DNA of 64,000 bases from Dimorphilus gyrociliatus (lineage: Eukaryota; Annelida; Polychaeta; Dinophilidae). The stretch spans positions 176,028 to 240,027 of the forward strand of contig CAJFCJ010000046.1 in NCBI GenBank assembly GCA_904063045.1, in the 5' to 3' direction. Every line of letters starts with the position of its first letter. Position 1 is the first letter of the stretch. A program made the position numbers and the translations under genes. Positions 22,883 through 34,127 of this stretch are shown here, piece by piece. The notes beneath the pieces were generated by a model. The model made no database searches and had not been told where the DNA came from. It saw only the letters and a list, made by a program, of their open reading frames with translations.

Positions 22883-23045
22883 ATGGCAACTGAAAATGAA
22901 ATTTGGGATTCATTGGATGAAGAATTCAATCCAGATCCTATGGCTTTTAAAAAAGATATTGACAGATTGAAACAGTTTGATGATGAAACTGTTAAGAGTT
23001 TTATTAAAAGTAAAGAACTTGTAGAAAAATTCCTATTTTATAAGA
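22883..23045 (+). CDS. Unrecognised small acidic exon
   Basis: An ATG-started stretch reads MATENEIWDSLDEEFNPDPM, then KKDIDRLKQFDDETVKSFIK. Composition is coding-like: charged, helical, higher GC than its surroundings. It vaguely resembles the N-terminal helical part of COMMD proteins but no conserved motif confirms that. A GT site follows FIK, but I could not find an in-frame partner exon; repeats bound it on both sides. It may be the only remaining exon of a gene. Confidence 0.3.
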
Positions 23046-23159
23046 TTTTGTTTTTTGCTTATAGCATGAAATTCCTAAGAATTTCGTATAAATTGTATTT
23101 GATGTTCTTTTGGTCACTCACACTCATAACATGTAATGTGAACAGAACATTAGCATATA

Positions 23160-23345
23160 ACATTCTGTTTACAAACAATGGAGTCATGCTCTTTATGCAA
23201 ATATGCTTTTTCATCAGGATTGTCTGAAAAGTCAGCATTATTGCAATCATAAATTTTTGTAATTTCAATTTAAAAACTAAAGGGTTAGGGTTAGGTTAGG
23301 CTGTTGTGATATATGCAAAGATATAAAACAAGAACATGTCAGATA
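23160..23345 (+). repeat. Partial duplicate of the element C zinc-finger exons
   Basis: 23170-23345 repeats 21640-21800 at high identity (acaatggagtcatgctcttt, cagcattattgcaatcataa, gatataaaacaagaacatgt), with a telomere-like gggttagggttaggttagg inserted at 23281 where the other copy reads aaaggacaag. Confidence 0.7.
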
Positions 23346-23426
23346 TGTTTAATTTGTCTAATAAACCTAGAGAAAACCTATCTTGTTACATTACCTATCT
23401 TATCCTGTATATAATTAGGATCACAG

Positions 23427-24031
23427 GGTGACCCACATTTCCACCAAAGTGTTGTTGATTCAAAAACTGGGCAACTACATGAAATCTGTTACGATGTTGT
23501 TGGCCAATCAGGTCAATCAATTCATATTCTAAGTGATCCAATCTTAAAGGTGAAGGTTGACGGAACTCTTAAAGATGATTATTATATGCATGAGATTCGG
23601 ATAACAATGAATACAGAACTAATTATAATAAAAACATATGTAATAATTCTTTCCAATGATATTATTGAATGAAACTATAGTAACAAACCAAAAAACTGTT
23701 CAAAGAGGACAATGTGCTGTTTTATTATCTAAAAATAAAGTTGAAATATCTATTGAAAAGAAACAAAGAAATCTAACAATTAAAATTTCAATAGGGGAAA
23801 AATCTTTGACTGGCCCTTTTCTAAATGTTCTATTTGACAATGCCAATATGGCGATTGGTATTTTCGGAGGAATTATTGGAGATATTGGAAGAAAACATTT
23901 CAATATTGTCCGATCTGTTCAGAATAATTTTAAGTCAATAGTTCAGATTGATGGTCAATATGCAGGAGCAATTAAAAAGATAAGATATGGAAAAAGCTGC
24001 TTGTTTATTGAATTCAAAGATTTAATATCGG
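23427..24031 (+). pseudogene. Inter-alpha-trypsin inhibitor heavy chain C-terminal domain (ITIH_HC_C-like), frameshifted fragment
   Basis: After a splice-acceptor-like sequence (ggatcacag) the reading GDPHFHQSVVDSK starts, matching the G-D-P-H-F opening of the ITIH C-terminal domain. HEICYDVVGQSG and DPILKVKVDG follow, then after a frame change near 23650 TIKISIGEKSL, MAIGIFGGIIGDIG (counterpart of the LGFY...GLLGQF end of the domain) and GKSCLFIEF. Upstream VIT and VWA domains, which ITIH proteins should have, are not in this window. The reading frame runs into a family F element at 24030. ITIH heavy chains are secreted hyaluronan-binding matrix proteins. Confidence 0.6.
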
Positions 24032-24236
24032 ATACGAGAGAAAACGTCCACAAATTGGTACTTTTACCCTAACCCTAACCCAGCCCTTAGGTGTACCTAA
24101 CCTTTTGCATTACACCTAACCCTTAGAGGAGACCCTCCTAAGTACAAATCAGTTGCTGTTTTCTTTTGCCTAATCATTTCTCAATCTAAACATTTGTCTT
24201 GAAATTTCTCATTTGTGGACGTTTTCTGTCGACCCC
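24030..24236 (+). mobile_element. Family F short element, copy 2
   Basis: The left end ggatacgagagaaaacgtcc and the right end ggacgttttctgtcgacccc are inverted repeats. The interior contains ccctaaccctaaccc at 24068-24082 and more CCTAACC units near 24097 and 24114. Confidence 0.8.
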
Positions 24237-24239
24237 ATA

Positions 24240-24890
24240 AAAAGGGTGGGGCAGCATTTTTACAGTGATGTTTTCTTTGGTGAATGATGCGTCACCATAA
24301 ACATTTTGTTGTATCAGTTGCAGTTACAAGGTATGGTCCACTCCATTTGCTTGTATTTATTCTGTCCTGTCTTGAAAGGCTTCAGTACAATCACCATTAG
24401 ACTGATTATTGATAGGCTTGATGTACCCACAGCTCAAAGATTAGTATCTGCCGCTATTAAGTCGACCAATAAAATTATTAAAAATTTCAAACTGCTCCGA
24501 TATCTATGAGATTTGGTATAGGGTTAGATCAGGAACGAACGAATGCCTATACAAAATTTAAGCAAAATCTGCCCACCTGTTTAGGAGCTTTACCGGTTTG
24601 AAAAAGACAGTGGTCACAAGTGGTTGTTACAATGATTAGAATAAACAGTGAGGATTTTTATACTGTGATATTGGTTTCCAACATACAATCATCACTTTGT
24701 TGTTGGTGAAATATCTAGTTCAGATTTATCTTTAGTAACAAAATGTCACAAAGTCTAAAATTTTAGGACAGCTAATTTAGTTAGAACTTGGCCACAGCTT
24801 AGGAAGGCTAATTGAGTTATCATTTGGCCAAATCTTTAACTGGTAATTAAAGATAACCTTTGTGGATGACTACTAACAAATGTATGAGTT
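24240..24890 (-). repeat. Degenerate LTR-1 copy plus unassigned sequence
   Basis: 24630-24885 matches the 5' two thirds of LTR-1 reversed (gtgaggatttttatac, caatcatcacttt, aacttggccacagcttagga). 24240-24600 has no identifiable gene; short ORFs there look like chance. Confidence 0.55.
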
Positions 24891-25277
24891 TTTTTTCAAA
24901 TAAAATTTGAATAAGAAATTCGTGTCAGTATGCTTTAAGACAACTATCTCTCTTATCCAAAAACAGGGGCCTTCTTAACAAAACAAAATTTTTTTTTTCG
25001 AATGAAGGCCAATTGTATCTATATTAGCTTTAAAGCAAGTTTCAACAATCAATTAAAAAGGAAAATAGAACTATAGAACTAATTCAAAACTTTCTTTCCG
25101 GGAAAGGTATTTTACAAAAGTGATATATTTAACCATTGTTTAATTTTCAGTTATTCACCTGTGTAAATATTCTGCCATTTTTTGTTTTCTACAACTTTTA
25201 TTATATTTTATGCTTTTATTAATTTTTGCTTTTAATATTTCAATCTGGAACTTTAATTAGAGGAGTGTATCATTCCT
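24891..25277. other. Intergenic, no feature seen
   Basis: AT-rich; no ORF or repeat recognised. Confidence 0.4.
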
Positions 25278-26191
25278 TTAAAACAAAGATTTTATAATAT
25301 ACAAAGAAGAAACAATTGAGTACAATACTGTAGAAAGTACTATTTTGGAACTTGTATTCTTTTTTCCAGAATCATCCGTTCCTCCATCACCTTCACTCTC
25401 TCCTATACTCTCTCCAATATGTCTGTTGCATTTATTAGTGTTACAGTAACAACGATATGCGTAAGGTGTTCTTTGGCACGAAGAATCATACTTTGTTGGT
25501 ACACAGGTTCTAAAAACAGTTTCTATACCTATAAAAAAATGGTTTAAAAAAATTACTGAAAAAAATCAAAAAATTAAAACTTCAATATGAAATTTACCTT
25601 CAGACTTCTGATAGTAATAAGAACAAGTTTCACCTAGACACGTCGAAGTTGATGTACCACTTGCACAGCCAATGTCATTAGCACTTGAACAGCTGTAACA
25701 AGTTACAGCTAAAAGAAAAAGAAATAGATTAATACATACATAAAAAAATATAGTTACCTCCAGCTCCTCCACTACTTTCACTTTGTTCAGTTTGTCCATT
25801 GCATCTATCAGTGTTACAGTAACAAACATACACACTATTAACTGTTAGGCACCTATTACCAAGGTTGCCATAAGTACAGCCTCTACCAAAAACTTTTTTA
25901 CCTATAAAAATTGGTAAAAAAAAAAGATACTGATAAATCAAAAAGTCATAAGTTCAATGTAAAATTTACCTAAATTTGTCGAATAGCCATAAAAACAAGT
26001 ACCACCTTGGCATGTAGTAAATGTACTACTGTCACTTTCGCACTTTTTATAATCTGCACATTGGTAACAAGTGAGAGCTAAAACAGAAAAAAAAAACAAA
26101 GAAAAGATTATAAAATATCTAACAAAATATAATTGAACTTACCATAAGATACTGGCAACAAAGTCACAAAGATAATTAGAAGTTTAAACAT
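25278..26191 (-). CDS. Two-module Ly6/uPAR-like GPI-anchored protein, five exons, 220 residues
   Basis: Minus-strand exons are 26143-26191, 25970-26077, 25758-25901, 25598-25708 and 25278-25528. Every internal junction is phase 1, so modules can be duplicated by exon. Exon 1 encodes the signal peptide MFKLLIIFVTLLPVSYG. Exons 2-3 form one three-finger domain (LTCYQCADYKKC, ..., CYCNTDRCNGQ). Exons 4-5 form a second (VTCYSCSSANDIGC, ..., CYCNTNKCNRH). Both open with C-Y-x-C and close with C-x-C-N-x2-x-C-N, the Ly6/uPAR signature. A Gly/Ser/Glu-rich stalk and a short hydrophobic tail (VLYSIVSSLYIIKSLF) suggest a GPI signal. All frames are intact. It is probably an extracellular binding protein; the ligand is unknown. 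Confidence 0.85.
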
Positions 26192-26199
26192 ATTTCTCG

Positions 26200-27130
26200 T
26201 TTTTAATTTCTAGGTATTTTGTCTTACAATGTTCAGAATCGCAAATGTTATTCTGCAAAAATTTCCCCTAATGTTCTATTTTTATATCAGATAATTTATA
26301 ATTTATTCAAAAAATTGTAATTTGAAATATGATTATTCATATATTTAATACCAACTACTTTCTCATTGGTATAACCTCATGAATAATAATAAGAAAATGG
26401 TGGAAGCCATTGAATCAATAGGAAGTAAATTAGACATATTGAGTCTGTTAATCATTCATTTAAAATGTTATTAAGCTAAGCCTCTGGTTTTTGGGAAAGC
26501 ATTTATAATGGAATGAAGTGCATATTTAAAAATCAGAGAATAACAGGGGAAAGGAAAATGGCGGAAAATGACCAGGATTAAAAATATCCAGACTAAAAAA
26601 TGGCCAGTGGATTAATTGAAAACAGTCACAATATTAATTGAAAATTTGCTAGAACCCAGATTGAAAGTTGACAAAATCTATTTGTGTATATATATATATA
26701 TATAGCAATATCTGTTTTTAACTATTAAATGTGGGTTTAATACGATTTATCATTAATTTATATCACAAAATTAGTTAATAAGTTAATTTCAATTCTACTC
26801 ATAATCTCCATTGTCTCTTTTTCACCATACTATTGCATTTTCTTAAGTCTGCTTTTGTCAAGATCCACAATTGATTTTTCAAGTTCAATTTACATTCTTA
26901 TAGTCAGTTATTGAATGCAAAATATTAAGTAAATCCTATATTGACAAACACTGACAAGAATTTTCAAAAAATATTTTTCAAGCCATAAGTTACATATTAG
27001 CTTAATTGAATAAAAGATCTATATGAATACTGCTTTAAGCATACTTAAAAGAAATTACTTAAATCTTAGGCCAAATTCAAGACTTTCAGGACAAAACAAG
27101 AAAATTGTATTTTTAATCGTATGATGTTTA
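26200..27130. other. Intergenic with a (TA)n microsatellite
   Basis: No gene seen. A short (TA)n tract lies at about 26687-26704. Confidence 0.5.
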
Positions 27131-27135
27131 TTTGG

Positions 27136-27605
27136 GGATCCAGACAAAACGTCCCCTGGACAGATTGTCTCTTGAGCAACAGAAGTGAAATAATTTCTTT
27201 ATTGTACTAAATAATGTTTTATTGAATTGCTAATTAAATATTAATATAAAAAGTGTTTCAAACTATTTTTAATGTACTTAAAATTAGAATTATTTGATTT
27301 GAAAAAAAAGTACTATTTTACAGGAAGTCTTGTCCACTTCCTGTTTTTGATACATGGTAACCATCATTTTTTACTACACTTTTTATTTTTGGTGCTGTAA
27401 CCATTGTTTCTGATTTAAAACAAGGTGGTTTTGGTATAGATATTTAACTAATTGACTATGTCGATAAGCAATGGATTTCTTGAGATTTCTTTGTTCCAAG
27501 TACCTGGTCAGTCTACAGAGAAATAATTAGGACTAACAATGACTTGGAAGGTTGGCATAATATGTTTAATAGAAATGTATCTGCTAATATTATAATATTC
27601 TCCTT
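27136..27605 (+). mobile_element. MULE-like element D, left end and transposase scrap
   Basis: It starts ggggatccagacaaaacgtc, then cccctggacagattgtctc, combining the ggggatcc end of element C with the ACGTCC motif of A and B. 27495-27590 encodes WSVYREIIRTNNDLEGWH, the C-terminal transposase block. No right end is visible; it is a deletion derivative. Confidence 0.6.
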
Positions 27606-27652
27606 ATCATTATAGAAAGCAAATATTTGTTTTTCATTTTAAATCTTGGAAA

Positions 27653-27850
27653 TATGCTCACTTTAATGTGATAGGCCTAAGCCTTCTTTCTATTGTCTTG
27701 TATAAGAATTGAATTTCCAATTCTGAAATTTTAAAAATAAATGACCTATAAATCTGGTGACACTATTCAATAATCAGGGTAAATTTTTTGAACATAACTG
27801 ATGCTTGTACTTTTCCATAAATAGGCCTATCACATTAAAGTGAGCATGTT
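27653..27850. mobile_element. Small MITE with 25-bp inverted repeats
   Basis: ATGCTCACTTTAATGTGATA followed by GGCCTA at the left is the exact reverse complement of TAGGCCTATCACATTAAAG followed by TGAGCAT at the right. The total is about 198 bp with no coding sequence. Only one copy was seen in the window. Confidence 0.75.
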
Positions 27851-28323
27851 TCCTCCATGTATTTAACAAGATCATATAACTGTCAATATCAGCTAAATTT
27901 CTTTTAATTTTTTTTAATGTGATGTTTCATGATATTACTGGGAAGAAATGGAAAAGCTAACATCATCTTCATTGCATGCCACTTTCCTGTTTTGTTTTTG
28001 TAGTCTGTACTGTAGACAAGCTCATAGTGTTTTTTTTTTTACATATTAAAAATTTCAAAATCTATTTGAAATCATTACTTTGATTTTTCTAAATATAGCC
28101 TGAGATCACTGAAACAAACATCCACTTACAGTGGTGAAAGAAACTTTTCGTTGGATGGAATATTTTTTTGTAAGGGCTATTTTGAAGGGTAATCAATGGC
28201 CTTGTTTTAAAAAAATATTGACTAAAATGTAGGAAATTTTGTCTAGTTTTATGAATAGTTTTCAGATTCTCTCTACCTCTCCTAGTTTACAAATTATTTG
28301 CATTTATCAATGCACCAAAGTAC
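27851..28323. other. Intergenic, no feature seen
   Basis: No supportable gene or repeat. Confidence 0.4.
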
Positions 28324-28865
28324 TCACACCACATAGAACCAGAGCTGACTAGCTTGGGAAATGCATTTCCTTTTATACATTTCCCAAATCTTGGATTCAA
28401 TTTGGTGTTTTGTAATTTGGTATGTAAATTCAGTTTGTTTTGAAATAAAATTTTGAGATATGATCCAATCTATCCAGAGAAGGGGGACTATGTTGATTAT
28501 TTTTAATGTTTTCAACATTAGCGTTTGATTTGAGGGTTGATTCAGGAAAAAGTCCATTAGACAAATTATAGGGAATAATTCAGGATCTTTAATGAAATAT
28601 ATACTTAATTTTATCAATTTGGTTTGTGATTTAATAAATCTAATGATATTATAAGTCAAAGTCTTGGAATTGATTGTCAGCTTCTTTGAATATGAGGGAT
28701 AGAAAAGCTATTCCTAAGACAAATTTCACCTTGTTTGTCTATTGAGGAATATATTTGAAACAAAGCCAATTGTTTTAAACTATTAACAGCCATTATATTC
28801 AATATCCGCTGAAACTGAAAGCAAAGACTATGATTCTCTAACATAAATTGTGGTTTGGACACCAC
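28324..28865 (-). pseudogene. Unrecognised leucine/isoleucine-rich ORF pair, possible LRR relic
   Basis: Two minus-strand ORFs, 62 and 111 residues, are separated by stops: NSLKQLALFQIYSS and later LIKLSIYFIKDPELFPIIC, MLKTLKIINIVPLLW. Spacing is loosely LRR-like but no motif is diagnostic. It lies divergently from the CARD-NACHT gene at 29398. Confidence 0.25.
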
Positions 28866-31140
28866 AAAAAGCAGAATTAGAACAATTTTCGAAATTCTTT
28901 TATGTTAAAAAAAATATTCTTTTACTCTCTTTCTTGATTTTTTAATAACTTTGTTGCATTGGAATTTCATTTTTTATTACAAAGACAAAATTTTTCCCAG
29001 CAGCAGAATCAAAGGGATTATTCAATGGTACACAGCCAAAATCATCTGTACTGAGTATTCTAAGCTTGCATTATTGAAGCCTTTATAAGGAATTGAGTTC
29101 ACTTTACAATATTCAACACTATCACACCTAGATCTGATAAATAAAGCAATAATACAATTGTAACATGGCAGTGGCATAACAAAGAGCTGTTGAAACCCTA
29201 ACCACTTAGCAGAAATTATATGTCAGCTTTCGCTACAACTTATCGATAGTGAGTTTTCAGTATTTCTATTTATTATACCTTTAAATTTAAGATAATCACT
29301 TTGAAAGCTTTTTGTAGATAAGACTGTCTTGATCTATACATTTGCGAGAAAAACTAATATTAAATATTTTCAGCTACCTTAATGACAACTCATTATTATG
29401 GATTCAATGGAAAACTTGTGTTTTAACTATTATGAAAATACACTTAAAACTATACTAAATCATTCATTCATATTTGATTTATTCTATTGTCATTTAACTG
29501 AGAAAAGAATCATTAGCGATCATTTTGGCAACTTTCCAATCAAACCGTATAAAACACACAAAAGTGAAGCTATTATAGAGCTCACCAATGTAATGAAAAA
29601 CTGTAACTTCATAGATGTTATTGATATTCTACGCCAAACTAGTGACATCAGCGAAGAATTGGCTACAAATTTAAGTTAGGAAAAAGTTTCCATATGAAAA
29701 ATTTGATGTACAAGTTGGCAAATGAAGAATGGAATTCTGATTATAATGAAAAATTGTTTATATTCATTATTTTGAAAAATGTTGCAAAAGACACAACAAT
29801 TTATGAAGAGATTTATAGACAAACTTTTAAAAACATTTCTTATATCAATCAACATATTATTCAATTGTTTTTTCAAGAAAGAAAAAAGATATTGTATTAT
29901 TAATAGATGGAGCAGATGAGTTTCATTTGCCAACACATCAACTTCATGATATAATCAATAGGGCAAATTGTGATATTCAACCTGCTCTTTGGACTAGAAA
30001 ATGGAAAGGGGAACAAATCAGAAGCACTTGCGACATTGCATTTGAATTGACTGAATGGACTAACCATCAAATGGAAATATTTTTTCAAAAATGTTTTTTT
30101 AAAGACAATAACAAAGCTAAGAATTTAGTTGAAAATGTTGTTAAGAAATATCAGATAATTAAAAATTTATGTCAAGTACCACTTTTAGCAATGATTCTAA
30201 TGTATATTTGGACAGAAAAAGGTGATATTTCTAACAAAAGTGTTTTTCAACTATATGAAGATTTTGTTAGTATAGTACAAGAGAAAAATTTGGAGATTAC
30301 ACATAGAAGCAAATGTAATATAGAAGAAATATATAAATTATGCTTTATCAATCTTTCAAAAACTAAAATTATCCTTGACATAAATACAGATTTTGAAAAA
30401 GTTATTGAGAATTGTCTAAAAGGTTTAATTGGTATAGTTCCTTCTATGTTGATGAAAAAAGAGTTACAACTGTATCATTTTTCTTTTCAAGAATATTTTG
30501 CAGCCAAATATTTAATAAAAGAATTTGAAAAGAAACCTAAACACAAAGTTTGGACAACAAAAAATTCACTGAATGAGAAAATAACTTTGGATGAATTGTT
30601 CGAAGAATGTCACAATATCAAAGTGTATAATACATTAGATTTTGTTAAACAATATTCTGAATCTATATTCAAAAACATTTTCCTCTCTTCTAAAATTGCA
30701 CAACAAATATTTGAATGTAGTGAAAATGTGCAAAATTACTAATCAAATCATTAATTGCAACTTTAATTCTATTATTATGACTAACTAGATGATCTCTCTC
30801 CAAATAATTTAGTTCTAGTACTGTGTTATTGAAAGATAATCTTTTTGACAATTTGGTGAATACTCTACATCAAATTTAATAAATCTGACAAATATATAAA
30901 GAAAAATATTATTTTATCAAAACCTGAGGAGGTGAAGAGATAAGGATTAAGGGATTTAATGATTATCCTCTCACTCCTGCATGATAATTGATAAACTTTA
31001 TTTTCATAATCTTTTAATTCAAAGGATAGAGATGAATCTATTACATCACTTTTTTTCTTTTTCACCAAAATAATAGATTTTTAGAGATTTCTTTACAGGC
31101 ATGTGATTTACATGAAGAATACAGTGTACAATTTGGAAAT

Positions 31141-31148
31141 TTTCTAAG
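31141..31148 (+). repeat. Left 8-bp target-site duplication of element B
   Basis: TTTCTAAG, repeated exactly at 33065-33072 on the other side of the element. Confidence 0.85.
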
Positions 31149-33064
31149 GGGGTCGGGAAAAAACGTCCTAATTGTTGGGAAAAAACATCCTAAAGGCTGG
31201 GAAAACACGTCCTATGCCTGGCACAAGAAATACTTGGCATAATTTTTGATACTTATAATCAGAAATGTTTTTCTCTTTGCTGTTTACTTCATTTATAGAA
31301 TAAAATATTAATATTTTTGAAGAAAGGGATATGTATTGTGATGTTTTTACCAGTTTTCTCTCAATTATGTAATGCTATTAAAAGAGAAATGAGCTATTTC
31401 CTTGTCTTGTCTGTAAGTGAAAGATAGATTTTGCATTTCTTGGCATATTTTCAGGCTAATTTGTTTTTTAAGCATTGAAACTCTTGTATTGATTTGGTTT
31501 ATTGAATATTACAAGATTATACATTTTTTTAAGAACCCTTCTTTCCAGTGAGTTATTATTTATAATTTTTGTATTGGCAGCCATATTTGAAATGAAAGAT
31601 GATAAGTGTTCTTCATGCAAAAGTTTGAGTGAAAGATATTGTCTCATTAGTTTATCAGATGTGATTAATGATGATCCCATTGTAAAAGCTGCTCTGAGTT
31701 GTACTCATAATAACATGGTTAAAGACAATTGTAGTCTTAATGAAATTAACAATACTTCTAATATGGAGGAAAATTTATTGCATGAAAATGAAACTGAAAA
31801 TAATGAGAACACTGAAAGCTCAGACAAATTTCATATTATTATTGGTGGAAGTCAAAAAGGGAAAGATATTTTGACCAACAATGGCTATGCTTTTAATATA
31901 AAATCTAGAAGTGACAAGAGAACCATCTGGAGATGTTCTGTTAGAAATAAGAATATTCAATATCCATTAGCTAATTCCATTAGCATTTGCTTTTTTAACA
32001 TCAAAGAAAAAAAGTGTACAAAATGATTCTTAAAGAAAGTATCATTTGGTTATTTAATTCTGTTTCATTAACTTCATCTTATCAAAAGGAGATTCAAAAA
32101 TTGACAAATGGTTTTCAACCTGACAAATTTTGTAGTTGATTTTGAATTAGGTATATGGAGTGCTCTTAACTCAGTTTACCCTAATATTCCTATTCAAGTT
32201 TGTGTCTTCCATTGGACACAAGCTGTCACAGAAAAATTCAAGTAAGCTTATATTTAAATTCAGTGCTTGGCCTTATTATTAAATTATTGTAGAATTTGGG
32301 ATACACACAACAATATAATAGGGAAAAGAAGAAGGCAGGACTGCTGAAACAAGTTTTGGCATTACCTTTTCTTCCAGATGAAGCCATTCTAAACAGTTTC
32401 TACATGCTAAAAGATGAGGCCTTTGAGAGAAATGAATTTTTGGATTTTTTCCAATACATTGAAAGTACTTGGATTAAGCATTCAATTTGGACACCAAATT
32501 GTTGGTCTGTATTTGGTCTTGCCATCAGGACCAACAATGATGTTGAAGGATGGCACAGAAGAATAAAGGCAAAAGCAAAAGGGTCATTTTATATGCTCAT
32601 AGATATTTTAAAACAGGAATCAAGTCTTATTCCAGTGGTAGAGAAACTTCTATCAGAAAAAAGGCTAAAGAAGTATCAGAAGAAAAGTGTCATCCAGAAG
32701 CAGAACCAAGTATTTGCTGTTTGGGATGAATACAAATTGGGAATGATTACATCTGCTGTCCTCTTGCAGAAGATTGCATTAATCTATTCAAAATAATTCT
32801 CAGTGTGTTAACATACTTTTTACTTTATTCTAGTAACTTTTAAACTTTGTATAACATTCTTAGCTTTTTTTATTTTTAATACATTTTAATAAACATATAT
32901 TCATTAGTAATTATTATATTCTCAGTATATTGCCATTGGTTCCCAAAATAGAGCAATCTTTTTTAAAATTCAAATATCTTTTCCCACTACTTGTTTTTCC
33001 CAACCTTGGGACATTTTTTCCCACCTTGGGACGTTTTTTCCCAGGGACGTTTTTTCCCATACTC
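31149..33064 (+). mobile_element. MULE-like DNA transposon B (1916 bp) with iterated terminal repeats and 8-bp TSD
   Basis: The left end has three copies of GGGAAAAAACGTCC-type motifs at 22-bp spacing (31155-31216). The right end (about 32975-33058) has five inverted copies (GGACGTTTTTTCCC variants) at 16-21-bp spacing. Exact 8-bp duplications TTTCTAAG flank the element, as expected for Mutator-like transposons. Removing it with one duplication joins QFGNFL to RHCLKMERINLSDN in frame, restoring an LRR of the host NLR gene. Confidence 0.9.
31585..32796 (+). pseudogene. FLYWCH-MULE transposase, broken (element B)
   Basis: The upstream PHD exon is not identifiable; CSSCKSLSERYCLISLSDV is the second-exon part. 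The FLYWCH region (GGSQKGKDILTNNGYAFN, TIWRCSVRN) loses its second Cys (YPLANS) and stops at 32026. The MULE core restarts at about 32108 (FVVDFELGIWSALNSVYP, VCVFHWTQAV), is joined through an intron (32242-32293) to NLGYTQQYNREKK, and continues in one long frame with IRTNNDVEGWHRRIKAK to the stop at 32796. The block with the first catalytic Asp is deleted. Confidence 0.8.
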
Positions 33065-33491
33065 TTTCTAAGACACTGCCTAAAAATGGAAAGAATAAAT
33101 CTCTCAGATAATATGAATATGAGAAATGGAATATTTCACATTTTAAAAGGACTTTACAAATCTTCAAATTCTTTGAAGCAACTCTGTTTCAGTTCATGTG
33201 ACTTAGATGAAGAGAAAGGTATAGAAATTGGAAATTTGATAAATAATTGTTATCGTATAGAAACAATAGACATATCTGAAAATAATGAGCTTGGACATGG
33301 AATAATTAATATTTGTGAATTTCTTGAAAAATCTGGCAATTCTTTGAAGAATATTCAATTTCAGACATGTGATTTAAATGATAAAAAATGAGCAGCAATT
33401 GGAAATTTATTTACATATTGCTCAAACTGATAAAAATAAACCTATCACATAATTCAAACATGGGAAAACAATTAAGTTATATTTGTCATAG

Positions 33492-34127
33492 TGTACAACT
33501 TTGGTTATATTTAACATGCTTGAACTGTATTATTTGATGCAACTTATACATGTACATCTTAAAACCTATGCAAGAAAATGCTACAACATTGGACAAACAT
33601 AAGTCTGATTAGTCAGCTTCAAGGCTCATCTTTAATCACCAATAAAGGTTTGGCCAAGTTATAATTTAATTAACTTGCCTAGGGTGTGGCCAAGTTATAA
33701 TTCAATTAACCTTCCTAAGTGTTCAACCTTGTAACATCCTGTTACTAAAGATAAATATGAACTACACATTTCTGCAACTGTAAAGTGATGATTGGATGTT
33801 AGAGGCAAACCTCAAAGTATATAAATCCTCACTATTCTCATTCTGCATGCAGCTTCCATCTGGACCCAAGCACCTGGGAAGATAACCTGGAAACAACCTC
33901 CACTGGAACCATCCATCTACTCCTCAACATAGGAAGACAGTTTGGTAATTTGGCAACCTGCTATTACAAACTATCTATTCTGCTATTGAACTCTCATATT
34001 GTTATTTGCTTAAGTATTATTATTGCGAATAAACCATTTTATTTTAAACATTTGTTTAAAAGGTTCGAGTAGAACCAGTATTGCTATAACTTGCAAATTG
34101 CTAGATTTTGCCAGCAAGAGCAGTACA
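33492..34127 (+). mobile_element. Solo LTR, full length 636 bp (family LTR-1)
   Basis: It begins TGTACAACTTTGG and ends GCAGTACA, with TATAAATCC near 33820 and AATAAACC near 34029. It is flanked by the 4-bp duplication ATAG (33488-33491 and 34128-34131). Removing it and one duplication joins QLSYICH to RLIRSSNSLKN in frame, so it landed inside an LRR of the NLR gene. It is the same length as the copy at 63129-63764. Confidence 0.9.

Noticed and set aside
24061-24120. Chromosome end signalled by CCCTAA repeats
   Set aside because: Only two to three units per block, repeated inside dispersed elements with genes on both sides, so interstitial.
24306-24509. 67-residue ORF downstream of a family F element
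   Set aside because: No recognisable domain, no splice partners, and composition like random AT-rich sequence next to LTR debris.
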